Positions 16,101 to 23,106 of a stretch of 26,968 nucleotides of DNA are shown here, one piece after another. This DNA is from JBFEYJ01 sp041563315. GTDB taxonomy: Bacteria; Pseudomonadota; Gammaproteobacteria; Thiohalomonadales; Thiohalomonadaceae. The translations under genes and the position numbers were made by a program. The notes beneath the pieces are model-generated. The model was not told the DNA's origin. It saw nothing but the letters and a program-made list of their open reading frames with translations, and searched no databases. The stretch is from positions 1 through 26,968 of the forward strand of contig JBFFNE010000033.1 in the NCBI GenBank assembly GCA_041563315.1. The letters run 5' to 3'. Positions within the stretch are counted from its first letter, which is position 1. Every line of letters starts with the position of its first letter.

Positions 16101-16268
16101 CGAGATCCCCTCATGGCTCATGGAGACATAGATGATGGGGATCGCCACATCCGGTTCGGCCTCCTTGGGGATGGTGACGTAAGAGATGAAGCCGCTTATC
16201 AGCAACAACACCAGGATAGCTAGCACCGTGCGGGAACGGTTGAAAGCGGCGTCGATAAAAGTCTTCAT
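13128..16268 (-). CDS. RND efflux transporter permease
   Basis: Encodes 1046 residues, the normal length of RND (HAE1-type) inner-membrane pump subunits. The first helix (about 13-32) is followed by a large periplasmic loop, a helix bundle (about 335-475), a second loop and a final bundle. GMLVDGAIVVTE in the fourth helix carries Asp398, the expected proton-relay residue, and the family segments AIPGSFLTG and PITASTATTLAAFMPLLFWPG are present. Export of hydrophobic compounds or drugs is likely, but the substrate cannot be read. The ATG at 16268 is 9 bases after the adaptor stop; no strong ribosome binding site is seen. It is the last gene of padR-MFP-RND and no outer-membrane factor follows, so the pump must borrow a TolC-like channel encoded elsewhere. 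Confidence 0.96.
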   Translation of the reverse strand: MKTFIDAAFNRSRTVLAILVLLLISGFISYVTIPKEAEPDVAIPIIYVSMSHEGISPEDAERLLVRPMEKELQTIEGVKEMRSTAGEGHASVQLEFDAGFDSDKALLDVREKVDLAKVELPADTDEPSVNEVNVALFPVLVVTLAGNVPERTLLTLARDLKDKIEGLREVLEADIAGDREEVVEIEVDPRVLDSYGIAYEELINFVWRNNKLVAAGALDTGRGRFAVKVPGLLEGADEVLSLPVKVIEDRVVTFGDVATARRTFKDPTSFARVNGRPAISLEISKRVGENIIETIEKVKAIVDAEHEAWPNGVVVSYSQDKSEDVRSMLSDLQNNVLSAVLLVMVVVIGALGWRTGLLVGLAIPGSFLTGILIIHTMGLTINIVVLFALIMAVGMLVDGAIVVTEMADRKMAEGMEKREAYAFAAKRMSWPITASTATTLAAFMPLLFWPGVVGEFMKYLPITLLATLAASLLMALIFVPTLGGLMGKRSPLSEEALHSLAASEVGELHEIRGFTGMYVRLLERLLAHPLKILLIALTLLITVYGAYGALGRGVEFFPEVEPERAALHVRARGDLSVYEQDALVGRVEQRLLDMREIETLYTRSGINLRGQDLPEDTIGVIQMEFVDWQQRRPAGEILDEVRRRTGDIAGLIIEARKQEGGPPVGKPVQLQLGSRYPQLLEPAVARVREVLDQIGGFVDIEDSRPLPGIEWQITVDRTQAARFGADITIVGNAVQMVTNGVRVSDYRPDDVDDEVDIIVRLPEGNRDLDQLDRLRVQTHYGLVPISNFITRRPAPKLGTINRVDGQRVMTVKADVEEGILPASKVVEIQQWQEENLETMDPRITVTFKGEDKEQRESQAFLSTAFLVALFIMAIILVTQFNSFYQAFLILSAVVFSTIGVFLGLLTTGQPFGIVMSGVGVIALAGIVVNNNIVLIDTYNILRAGGVEAVDAVLRTAAQRLRPVLLTTVTTILGLLPMVLMVNIDLLNREITTGAPSTQWWVQLATAVSGGLAFATLLTLILTPCLLLLGEGAGRRWRGVWSKVKGA

Positions 16269-16277
16269 CGTCAGTAT

Positions 16278-17333
16278 CTACTCGGCAACCACCACGTCGA
16301 CCCGATCACCGGCCCGCACAAAGCCCTGGCCGACGGTGATCAGGCGGACACTGGCGGGTAAACCGTTCAGCCACAGTCCATCACGCTCCGACTTGAGGAT
16401 CTCCACCGGATGGAACTGCACCACCCCTTCGTCATTGACGCTCTTGACGCCTAGCTCGCCGGCATCATCGAGTGACAACAGCGCCGGGGAGACCTTATGC
16501 GCCACCACCAAATCGCGAGGTATATGAAGGGTGGCGCTCATACCCCCACGCTGGTGTGGCGGCGGGTTAGCCACCTCCATTTCGATACGATAGGTACGGG
16601 TGCTTGGATCAGCGTTTGCGGCGATGAACCGCAGCCTCCCCTCCAGGGTGGCAGCGTTGCTCAATATCACCCTCCCCACCATTCCGCCTTCCAGCGCGCC
16701 GACCTCGCGTTCGGAAACATCACCGGTGACCAGCAGTGGATCAAGCTCAACCACTTCACCCAGTGGGTCACCTACGGAAACAAAATCCCCCACTTCCACA
16801 TAACGTGCCTGCAGAACCCCGCCAAAGGGCGAGTCCACCCGGGTATTTTGCAGATTAATTTCAGCACGCTTTAAGTCCGCGCGGGCCGTACGCAGCAAGG
16901 TCAGAGCTTCGGCAAGCTGACGCTCTGCCTGTAACCCCTTCTCTTGAAGTGATTTAACGCCCGCATACTCGAGCTCACGCTGCTGCAACAAGGCCCTCGC
17001 CTGCTCCACGCGCTGTGGACGGTCATCTTCGGCAAGACGCAGCAGCAGCTCTCCCTTTTTTATCGTCTTACCGCGCGGTACCAGCACAGCACGGACCTGC
17101 CCGGCCACCTCGGCACGCACCGTGACTCGACGATTGGGCTCACTCTGTCCGTAAAGGGTCAGTTCGCGCTGCATCTCGCTGCCCTCAAAAACCTTCACCT
17201 GAACCTCAGTACGAGGCACATCCTCACCGCTGGCGTCATGGACCTTAGGTACGTCCTTCTCCACAGGACCGAGCATCATCCACAGGATGACCACAGCAAC
17301 GATGCCTAACGCGATGAAATATGAGCGTTTCAC
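16278..17333 (-). CDS. RND efflux periplasmic adaptor (MFP/HlyD family)
   Basis: Encodes 351 residues. An N-terminal anchor (about 5-20, SYFIALGIVAVVILWMML) has no lipobox, so it is an uncleaved inner-membrane anchor rather than a lipoprotein. The barrel-sandwich half VRAEVAGQVRAVLVPRGKTIKKGELLLRL, a coiled-coil hairpin (about 103-170) and the second half NTRVDSPFGGVLQARYVEVGDFVSVGDPL follow in the usual order. It bridges the RND pump and an outer-membrane channel. The GTG at 17333 overlaps the padR stop as GTGA, and AAGGA lies 9 bases upstream, so it is coupled to padR. It precedes the RND gene by 9 bases. Confidence 0.95.
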   Translation of the reverse strand: MKRSYFIALGIVAVVILWMMLGPVEKDVPKVHDASGEDVPRTEVQVKVFEGSEMQRELTLYGQSEPNRRVTVRAEVAGQVRAVLVPRGKTIKKGELLLRLAEDDRPQRVEQARALLQQRELEYAGVKSLQEKGLQAERQLAEALTLLRTARADLKRAEINLQNTRVDSPFGGVLQARYVEVGDFVSVGDPLGEVVELDPLLVTGDVSEREVGALEGGMVGRVILSNAATLEGRLRFIAANADPSTRTYRIEMEVANPPPHQRGGMSATLHIPRDLVVAHKVSPALLSLDDAGELGVKSVNDEGVVQFHPVEILKSERDGLWLNGLPASVRLITVGQGFVRAGDRVDVVVAE

Positions 17334-17872
17334 GATTTCTTATCCTTATATTCCAGAGCCCCAAGGAAACCCTCCTTGTTTTGCTCTATATACTCCTTGC
17401 CTGCCAGCAATGCGGCGCGGGCAAAACCAGCGGCAAATTTTGTCCCTTCCTGATACGCGCATTCCTCCCGCTTGAGGCAGTCATCAATATGCAACAGATT
17501 GTCTTCGATATCGGAAAGCCGTTGCTGCAGCAACGAGAGCACCTGAGCAGGCGAAAGCAGGTGGGAAAAAACCAGCAGCACCATGAATTCCGAGCGCACC
17601 TTGTGGTTGGGATAAGTGTTGACGAGCGCATCGCGAAAGGCGGCCATCCCCGTTTCGGTCAAGTGGTAGACCTTTTTGGCCGGACGCTTTTCCTGTTCAA
17701 TATTTTTACAGGTGGCATAGCCCTCCTGCTCCAATTCGGCAAGCGCCGGATAAATTGAGCCATAACCCGCGACATAGAAATGACTGAAGGCATCATCGAA
17801 GACCTTCCGAATCTCATAGCCGCTGGCGTCCCCCATGCTTAGCACGCCGAGACAAAGGGTTTTCACGTCCAT
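17330..17872 (-). CDS. PadR-family transcriptional regulator
   Basis: Encodes 180 residues. The N-terminal winged helix (about 1-85) has the PadR signature SGYEIRKVFDDAFSHFY...GSIYPALAELEQEGYATCK and KKVYHLTETG. The C-terminal half is the helical dimerisation domain (QVLSLLQQRLSDIEDNLLHIDDCLK). PadR proteins usually repress their own operon and are released by small molecules, often pump substrates. It is first in padR-MFP-RND. No Shine-Dalgarno precedes the ATG at 17872, and the best promoter places transcription start at or beside that ATG, suggesting a leaderless message. A 32-bp dyad immediately upstream is the likely operator. Confidence 0.94.
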   Translation of the reverse strand: MDVKTLCLGVLSMGDASGYEIRKVFDDAFSHFYVAGYGSIYPALAELEQEGYATCKNIEQEKRPAKKVYHLTETGMAAFRDALVNTYPNHKVRSEFMVLLVFSHLLSPAQVLSLLQQRLSDIEDNLLHIDDCLKREECAYQEGTKFAAGFARAALLAGKEYIEQNKEGFLGALEYKDKKS

Positions 17873-17878
17873 CAGATA

Positions 17879-17906
17879 ATGATACCCGCAGCATTTATAT
17901 CGTCAA
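17879..17906 (-). promoter_or_regulatory. Sigma-70 promoter of the padR-MFP-RND operon
   Basis: On the minus strand, -35 TTGACG (17906-17901) and -10 TATCAT (17884-17879) each match five of six consensus bases and are 16 bases apart. Only 6 bases separate the -10 from the padR ATG, so the expected start is the A of ATG. An alternative -10 TATAAA overlaps further upstream but lacks a good -35. Confidence 0.65.
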
Positions 17907-17927
17907 GATATATATCTGTTCGATATA
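17896..17927. promoter_or_regulatory. PadR operator, 32-bp nested dyad
   Basis: TATATCG and CGATATA form the outer arms (17896-17902 and 17921-17927). The perfect 12-base palindrome AGATATATATCT (17906-17917) shares exactly the same centre. Twenty-six of 32 positions are symmetric. The dyad covers the whole -35 element of the padR promoter, so a bound dimer would block polymerase. It also lies upstream of the divergent propeller lipoprotein gene and might control that as well. Confidence 0.65.
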
Positions 17928-18034
17928 TGCAATGGAGAATAACCTCTGCTTATGGCATATTTCGCCACATTACCTGGATTTTTCAGCCCAACCAGTCAGA
18001 CAGCAGGCCATGATGCCGTAAAGGAGTAGAAAAG

Positions 18035-19114
18035 ATGCACAAGACACTATTGGTCGTGCTCAGCGCGCTGGCCCTCAGCGGCTGCGGTGCGGCCAAGGTC
18101 GACATGTACCGTGGAGATGCCAGCAATAGTGGCGTCTACAGCAATGGTGTCAACACCCTGAATAGCCTGCAGTGGAAATTTGACAGCAAGAACGAAATCA
18201 AAACCTCGGCGGTCGTAAGCGACGGGATTGGCTACTTTGGTAACCATGATGGTTTCCTGTTTGCCGTCAACCTCACTACCGGCAGCGAAAAGTGGCGCTT
18301 CAAGACTGACGGCCCAATCGGTGGGGCACCGGCAATCTCCGAGGGTAAGGCCTATATCGGCAGCCATGACGGTAGGCTCTATGCTGTGGACATAAATACC
18401 GGGCAGCGGATATGGAGCGTGAGCACGGGCGGCTCCATCACCACCTCGCCGATCCTGCTCAATGGCACTCTTTATATCGCTAACATCGCCGGTGAACTCT
18501 ATGCCGTAGACACCTTAACCGGTCGCGAGCGCTGGAAGTACCAGGCAGATGCCCCCATCTATTCCTCTCCTGCAGCGGCGGAAGGATTGATCTTCTTCGG
18601 CGCCGACGACGGACATCTCTATGCGGTGAAGGCGGACAGCGGCAACGAGCAGTGGCGCTTCGCCACCGCGGGCAAGATCCACGCTGATCCAATCGTGCAC
18701 CGTGATCACGTATACATCGGCAGCCAGGACGGCAGGCTCTATGCAGTAGACATTAAGATTGGACAACAATCCTGGCGTTATCGCGCTGCCGGCGCCATCA
18801 ATAGCACAGCAGTCATCGATCAAAATACCGTCTTCTTCGGCAGTCAGGACGGTTCGCTCTATGCCATCGACATAAAGAGCCACCGCCCAAAATGGAAATA
18901 CCGCACCCGTGACTGGCTCAATGGCCCAGCAGTCATTGCTGACGGCATAGTCTACATCGGTGGATATGACAAAAAACTGCATGCCGTGAACGTCAAGGAT
19001 GGCCGTCTCGCATGGAGCTTTGCCACTCAGGGAGCCATAGTCAGCTCACCCGTGCTCAAATCCAATCGTGTCTATTTCGGCAGTACAGATGGTTTCTTCT
19101 ACGCCATACGCTGA
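18035..19114 (+). CDS. PQQ-type eight-repeat beta-propeller lipoprotein
   Basis: Encodes 359 residues. A 16-residue lipoprotein signal ends in LSGC with Cys17. From about residue 46 the protein is eight repeats of almost exactly 40 residues, each of the form W-K/R-x6-9-I-x-S-P-x-hydrophobic-x-G-x-hydrophobic-Y-hydrophobic-G-S-x-D-G-x-L-Y-A-V-D-x-x-T-G, predicting an eight-bladed propeller. This is the BamB/PQQ-binding-like fold, but it is not beside der as bamB usually is, so I do not call it BamB. The ATG at 18035 has AAGGAG 8 bases upstream. It is divergent from the PadR-efflux operon and convergent with mazG. Asp/Gly-rich loops may bind metal or partner proteins; cofactor binding is unproven. 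Confidence 0.88.
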   Translation: MHKTLLVVLSALALSGCGAAKVDMYRGDASNSGVYSNGVNTLNSLQWKFDSKNEIKTSAVVSDGIGYFGNHDGFLFAVNLTTGSEKWRFKTDGPIGGAPAISEGKAYIGSHDGRLYAVDINTGQRIWSVSTGGSITTSPILLNGTLYIANIAGELYAVDTLTGRERWKYQADAPIYSSPAAAEGLIFFGADDGHLYAVKADSGNEQWRFATAGKIHADPIVHRDHVYIGSQDGRLYAVDIKIGQQSWRYRAAGAINSTAVIDQNTVFFGSQDGSLYAIDIKSHRPKWKYRTRDWLNGPAVIADGIVYIGGYDKKLHAVNVKDGRLAWSFATQGAIVSSPVLKSNRVYFGSTDGFFYAIR

Positions 19115-19154
19115 TAACCACAACGACGAGAGGTGAGGGAAAAGGGACGAGGTG

Positions 19155-19177
19155 TATTGTGCGCGGTGCGCACAATA
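19155..19177. terminator. Palindrome between propeller gene and mazG
   Basis: TATTGTGCGC-GGT-GCGCACAATA is a perfect 10-bp stem with a 3-base loop, in the 72-base gap between two convergent genes. There is no U-tract on either side, so it may be a weak shared terminator. The preceding stretch 19122-19153 carries GAGG/GGGA-rich repeat sequence like that at 11430-11460. Confidence 0.5.
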
Positions 19178-19186
19178 TCCTGACGA

Positions 19187-19975
19187 TTAAATCCCCTTCC
19201 CTTTCGCCTCGTTCCACAGTGCATCCATCTCCTCGAGCGGGCACTGTTCGATCTCCCTGCCCTGACCTCGCAACACCTCTTCGATATAGCGAAAGCGACG
19301 CCCGAACTTTTCATTCGTCATTCGCAGTGCATTCTCCGGATCGACGCCGGCGTAGCGGGCCAGGTTGACGCAGGCAAACAGCAAATCACCGATCTCGCCT
19401 TGCAGCGCAGCCTGGTCGCCGGTGTCGATCTCAGCACGAACCTCTTCAAGCTCCTCAGCGATCTTATCGAGTACTCCATCGACCTCGGGCCAGTCGAAGC
19501 CGACGCGGGCGGCACGCTTTTGCAGCTTTTGTGCGCGACTCAATGCTGGCAATCCCAGGGTTACGCCATCAAGCAGGCTGTAATGCTGCCCCTTCGCCCG
19601 ACGCTCTGCGGCCTTGTGTTCCTCCCAGGCACGTGTCTGGGCCTCCGCATCAGCCACCTCTTCATTGCCGAACACATGAGGGTGCCGTCTAATCATCTTC
19701 TCCACAATCGCAGCGACCACATCAGCAAAGGCGAACTCCCCAGCCTCTTCAGCCATGCGAGCATGAAACACAACCTGAAACAGCAAATCACCCAATTCAT
19801 CACGCAGATCCTCCATATCACCGCGACTGACCGCATCGGCCACCTCATAGGCCTCTTCGATGGTATAGGGGGCGATAGTGAGGAAATCCTGTTCACGGTC
19901 CCAAGGGCAACCCTTACTGGGATCGCGCAGTTTCGCCATTATGGCAATCAGCTGACTGATATCGTTCTTGGCCAC
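19187..19975 (-). CDS. mazG: Nucleoside triphosphate pyrophosphohydrolase MazG
   Basis: Encodes 262 residues (E. coli 263). MazG splits NTPs to NMP and pyrophosphate, removing damaged nucleotides and affecting ppGpp levels. Both MazG repeats are visible: YTIEEAYEVADAV with DELGDLLFQVVFHARMAEE in the first, and KIAEELEEVRAEI with EIGDLLFACVNLARYAG in the second; the acidic ExxE and ExxD magnesium ligands are intact in both. The GTG at 19975 is supported by a strong AGGAG 6 bases upstream. It is a single gene here, convergent with the propeller gene; no mazE/mazF or relA lies nearby. Confidence 0.97.
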   Translation of the reverse strand: MAKNDISQLIAIMAKLRDPSKGCPWDREQDFLTIAPYTIEEAYEVADAVSRGDMEDLRDELGDLLFQVVFHARMAEEAGEFAFADVVAAIVEKMIRRHPHVFGNEEVADAEAQTRAWEEHKAAERRAKGQHYSLLDGVTLGLPALSRAQKLQKRAARVGFDWPEVDGVLDKIAEELEEVRAEIDTGDQAALQGEIGDLLFACVNLARYAGVDPENALRMTNEKFGRRFRYIEEVLRGQGREIEQCPLEEMDALWNEAKGKGI

Positions 19976-20285
19976 TTAACACTCCTCCTCACGACTGCGA
20001 CAAAACTGTTGTAAGGGGCACCGCAGCGAGTCGAGCCGCGAGCTCCCCCTCCCCTGTTATAAAAAACACCCGTATCGCACGAAACCGACAGGGCGGCTAA
20101 TGGCCGGTAGCTCTCGACCTCACGGGCGACATACCCCCTATCGCACAACACAACTCCATTGAGAGCGGAGACTGTCTGAATATATGGAGAAAGTGTTTTC
20201 CAGAAGATACTACTCACATCCTGCCGACATGTGTATGTCCCCCGTTACCCCACTCCCCTATACTGGGTAAACAAGGAGAAGAACC
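19976..20285. other. Divergent mazG/rssA intergenic region
   Basis: This 310-base gap holds the ribosome binding sites of both flanking genes (AGGAG for mazG, AAGGAG at 20273-20278 for rssA). TATACT at 20259-20264 is a plausible -10 for rssA but lacks a good -35. The stretch around 20090-20125 (GGGCGGCTAATGGCCGG) looks like a worn dispersed repeat. An open frame on the minus strand here has no ribosome binding site and I do not call it. Confidence 0.5.
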
Positions 20286-21212
20286 ATGTCAGATCTTAAA
20301 ATCGGTCTTGCACTAGGCAGCGGCTCTGCCCGTGGCTGGGCACACATCGGCGTCATACGCGCCTTGGAGGAAGAGGGAATCAAACCGGATATCGTGACCG
20401 GTTGTTCCATCGGTTCGCTGGTGGGGGCCGCCTACGTGGGTGGACACCTTAACGTGCTGGAGAAATGGGTACGTGCTTTGAGCTTCTGGGATGTAGTGCG
20501 TTTGCTTGATGTGAGACTCCTTGGTGGCCTAATCGAGGGAGAGAACCTGATGTCCTCTTTTGAAGACAAAATCAGGAACATCAATATCGAGGAACTGCCT
20601 ATCCCCTATGCCGCCGTTGCCACTGATCTCAACAGCGGTCGCGAGGTATGGTTGCAATCCGGCAACCTGCCCGATGCAGTACGTGCCTCCATTGCCCTAC
20701 CCGGCCTGTTCTCGCCGTTCAAAACCAATGACCGTTGGCTGGTGGATGGCGGGCTGACCAATCCCGTCCCTGTCTCTCTCTGCCGGGCCATGGGTGCCGA
20801 CCTCATTATTGCCGTCAACCTCAACAGCGATCTCATCGGCCGACATATCAAGTCCAAAGCGGCACTTAAAAAGGAGATCAAGACCGAAGAGCGCGACCTG
20901 TTCGGCCAATTACTGAAAAAACTCAATTCCGGCGTGTTCGAATCCTGGCTCAGCAACTGGCCCAAGAGTAAGGATGGAAATGATGCCGTCCCCGGGATAT
21001 TCGAGGTGATGGCCAACGCCATCAACATCATGCAGGACCGTGTCACGAAAAGCCGCATGGCCGGCGATCCGCCCGATTTGCAGCTCTCACCCAGGCTGGG
21101 GAAGCTTGGTCTGCTGGAGTTCGATCGTGCCGATGAGGCCATTGCCGAGGGCTACGACAGCGTTCGACGGATGCTCCCGGCACTGCACCAGATGATGGAG
21201 CAGAACCAGTGA
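20286..21212 (+). CDS. rssA: Patatin-like phospholipase, RssA type
   Basis: Encodes 308 residues (E. coli RssA 301). The patatin Ser-Asp dyad is complete: oxyanion loop GSGSARG at 11-17, nucleophile Ser41 in GCSIGS, and Asp154 in DGGLTNPVPV. The start KIGLALGSGSARGWAHIGVI and the segment FWDVVRLLDVRLLGGLIEGENL follow RssA closely. A lipid acyl hydrolase role is likely; the natural substrate is unknown. No signal peptide is present, so it is cytosolic or loosely membrane-bound. The ATG at 20286 has AAGGAG 7 bases upstream. In enterics rssA is beside rssB; no response regulator gene is here. A small hairpin CAGGTC-CTA-GACCTG (21215-21229) directly follows the stop, without a U-tract. Confidence 0.92.
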   Translation: MSDLKIGLALGSGSARGWAHIGVIRALEEEGIKPDIVTGCSIGSLVGAAYVGGHLNVLEKWVRALSFWDVVRLLDVRLLGGLIEGENLMSSFEDKIRNINIEELPIPYAAVATDLNSGREVWLQSGNLPDAVRASIALPGLFSPFKTNDRWLVDGGLTNPVPVSLCRAMGADLIIAVNLNSDLIGRHIKSKAALKKEIKTEERDLFGQLLKKLNSGVFESWLSNWPKSKDGNDAVPGIFEVMANAINIMQDRVTKSRMAGDPPDLQLSPRLGKLGLLEFDRADEAIAEGYDSVRRMLPALHQMMEQNQ

Positions 21213-21458
21213 GTCAGGTCCTAGACCTGTTCGGGAATCACCCATTGTTTTCTCGTGCCACTCCGCTGTCCCCGGCTTGCAGGCGCTACAAAAACGGCTA
21301 GCTTTTCTTTGCGATCGACAGTCTGCGTCAGGAAATGAGCGATTTAACGAACTCCGCACAAACGGTGCCTCAGTCTCTGGCCGACGCCATCATCGTGCGT
21401 AAAGAGAAAAGGGTTATCCATTAGGTCAGCGAAAAACACCATCGCCGGGAGATTTACC

Positions 21459-21647
21459 ATGAAACTGGAATATGAAGAACTCGAAGACAACTACGACGAT
21501 ATCACCAAAATCCGCACAATGACCGAGCAGGCCACGGTTCACGGGAAAGGTATTCTGTTACGCACTACGGTCTACAGCCCGCACCACCTGAGCGTCAACG
21601 TGGTCTTTGTTCCCGATGCCTCAGGCTTTGAACCAGTGATCGGTTAA
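21459..21647 (+). CDS. Small hypothetical protein, 62 residues
   Basis: Encodes 62 residues with no family I recognise. The first half is acidic (LEYEELEDNYDDI) and the second is beta-rich and hydrophobic (GILLRTTVYSPHHLSVNVVFVP), without signal peptide, cysteines or membrane helix. GGGAG 7 bases before the ATG at 21459 supports real translation. Its stop codon overlaps that of the convergent HIT gene in the shared TTAA at 21644-21647. The 246 bases between rssA and this gene hold no other gene I can support. Confidence 0.6.
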   Translation: MKLEYEELEDNYDDITKIRTMTEQATVHGKGILLRTTVYSPHHLSVNVVFVPDASGFEPVIG

Positions 21648-22096
21648 GATCGATTCATCGTAGCCTCGCTCCAATCCGATAGGCGCAATTCAGGAAGCAG
21701 TCCACTATCCAGGACCTTTTCCCGAATTGCTGCCAATTCTGCTGCGCTATAGGATACCGAGACCCCCACACCCCACACCGGACCAGGCCAGGTTGCATCA
21801 TCCCGGTAGCGCACGATATGGTGAATATGCAGCTGGGACACCAGATTGCCCAACGCCGCGACATTCAGTTTATCCCCACCGAACACCGACATGATGCCCT
21901 GCCCGAGAGCCACCGACTCACGCTGCAACTGTTGCTGGTCTTTCTCCTCCAGCTGATATATCTCGGTAATTCCCGTGCGACGGGGGACCAGAATGAACCA
22001 TGGGTAGCGGGAGTCGTTCATCAGCAGCAGGCGCGACAGGGGAAAATCGCCCATCACCACAGAATCGGCCTCAAGTCTTGGGTGCATGAGAAACAT
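21644..22096 (-). CDS. HIT-domain nucleotide-binding protein
   Basis: Encodes 150 residues. The N-terminal strand-rich part LLLMNDSRYPWFILVPRR and the stretch QLHIHHIVRYRDDATWPGPVWG are characteristic of a proteobacterial HIT branch often annotated as diadenosine tetraphosphate hydrolase. The active-site motif reads Q88-L-H90-I-H92, so the first His of the usual HxHxH triad is Gln, while the catalytic middle His is kept. The frame is open to 22222 but the ATG at 22096 has GAGAG 7 bases upstream and gives the usual start MFLMHPRLEAD. Cytosolic. Its stop overlaps that of the small plus-strand gene. Confidence 0.88.
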   Translation of the reverse strand: MFLMHPRLEADSVVMGDFPLSRLLLMNDSRYPWFILVPRRTGITEIYQLEEKDQQQLQRESVALGQGIMSVFGGDKLNVAALGNLVSQLHIHHIVRYRDDATWPGPVWGVGVSVSYSAAELAAIREKVLDSGLLPELRLSDWSEATMNRS

Positions 22097-22310
22097 AATG
22101 TGACTCTCTCGTCTTTGTATGCTCTGGCATTCCCCAGAGTATAACCCTGTTTTTATCGTGGTTGTAAGTCGCCGGCTGTATGGCCGACGCCCCCTCACTT
22201 TATCGGGTTCCCACGGCGTCACATTATCCCATATACTTACTGGATGGCAGGCATGCTCCTAACCGCCTTACTCTGTTCTAGCGTAACAGTACTTTAAACA
22301 AGGAAGTCAG

Positions 22311-22787
22311 ATGCGACGTTTATATAAAAATTTCATTCGCACCCTGTTATTGTCACTCGTATTCAGTGCCGTTTTTCCCTTTGTTTATCCCTGGCAGGAT
22401 GGCAAACCGCTGCTGTCGCTGAACCAGCTCAAACTACCCGCCTTGCCTGAACTTCCGTGGTCGAAGGCGGATCAGGCCGGTCAGCCGGTCACTGTCTACA
22501 AATGGCAGGATGCCGAAGGGGACTGGCAATTCGGGAACGAACCACCACAGGGGATCGCTTATGAAAGCCTGGAGCTGGATCCGGACACCAATCTCCTGGC
22601 CGCTGTCGAAGCGGCCCCATCAGCAAGGCCCGTAACAACCGAAGGGAAGCCCCCGGTGCAAACGGGCACTGACGAACGCGTCTATGGGTATACACCCGGG
22701 AAGATTGAAGCCATGATGGAAAAAACCCGTCAGGTGCGGGACAGTATGAACGCGCACCATCAGCGCCTGGAAGGACTCGATCAATAA
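22311..22787 (+). CDS. Membrane-anchored DUF4124-like protein
   Basis: Encodes 158 residues. A single hydrophobic segment (about 8-26, FIRTLLLSLVFSAVFPFV) acts as signal or anchor, with no lipobox. Residues 60-80 (VTVYKWQDAEGDWQFGNEPP) match the DUF4124 pattern Y-K-W-x-D-x-x-G-x-x-x-x-x-x-x-P-P, a small periplasmic domain of unknown role. The C-terminus is a charged helix (KIEAMMEKTRQVRDSMNAHHQRL). The ATG at 22311 has AAGGAAG upstream. It is a single gene; the next gene, 22 bases on, is on the other strand. Confidence 0.72.
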   Translation: MRRLYKNFIRTLLLSLVFSAVFPFVYPWQDGKPLLSLNQLKLPALPELPWSKADQAGQPVTVYKWQDAEGDWQFGNEPPQGIAYESLELDPDTNLLAAVEAAPSARPVTTEGKPPVQTGTDERVYGYTPGKIEAMMEKTRQVRDSMNAHHQRLEGLDQ

Positions 22788-22809
22788 AGTGCCCAAAAAG
22801 CACTAACGC

Positions 22810-23106
22810 TTATTCCGGCTTAGGTTTCGCCTTACCGATCCTGTTCAACGGCACCACCACATCCCCCTGCTCGCGCGGCTCGTCGGTGAAGCGCGGACGC
22901 ATATCCATAGAGCGGCCAGCAGCTTCAGCCAACTCCTGTTCACGCTGGCTAATCAGCAGCAGGCAATCGCGCAGCCCGTTAACCGTGTTATCTGAAAGGG
23001 GATGCTTAAGGCCAGGTTGCGTAGCGGTGTCCTTGATCACCTCAGTCAGTACGCGTTTCACCGCGCCCAGTATCTTCTCTTCTTTGGAATATTCGGTATC
23101 GCTCAT
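22810..23106 (-). CDS. Conserved hypothetical protein, 98 residues
   Basis: Encodes 98 residues from the ATG at 23106. The frame is open upstream to 23484, but MSDTEYSKEEKILGAVKRVL with a GGAGA-rich ribosome binding site marks the likely start. The protein is helical and charged (VLTEVIKDTATQPGLKHPLS, GLRDCLLLISQREQELAEAAG) and ends in VVVPLNRIGKAKPKPE. Similar short proteins occur in gammaproteobacteria and are sometimes labelled segregation/condensation protein A, which I think is a misannotation. No signal peptide or membrane helix. Function unknown. Confidence 0.7.
   Translation of the reverse strand: MSDTEYSKEEKILGAVKRVLTEVIKDTATQPGLKHPLSDNTVNGLRDCLLLISQREQELAEAAGRSMDMRPRFTDEPREQGDVVVPLNRIGKAKPKPE

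Noticed and set aside
19948..20217. 89-codon minus-strand frame upstream of mazG
   Set aside because: No ribosome binding site, overlaps the mazG start in another frame, and covers worn repeat sequence.
21335..21424. 29-codon frame starting MSDLTNSAQTVPQSL between rssA and the 62-residue gene
   Set aside because: AGGA is only one base from the ATG, too close for normal initiation, and the peptide matches nothing known; left uncalled.
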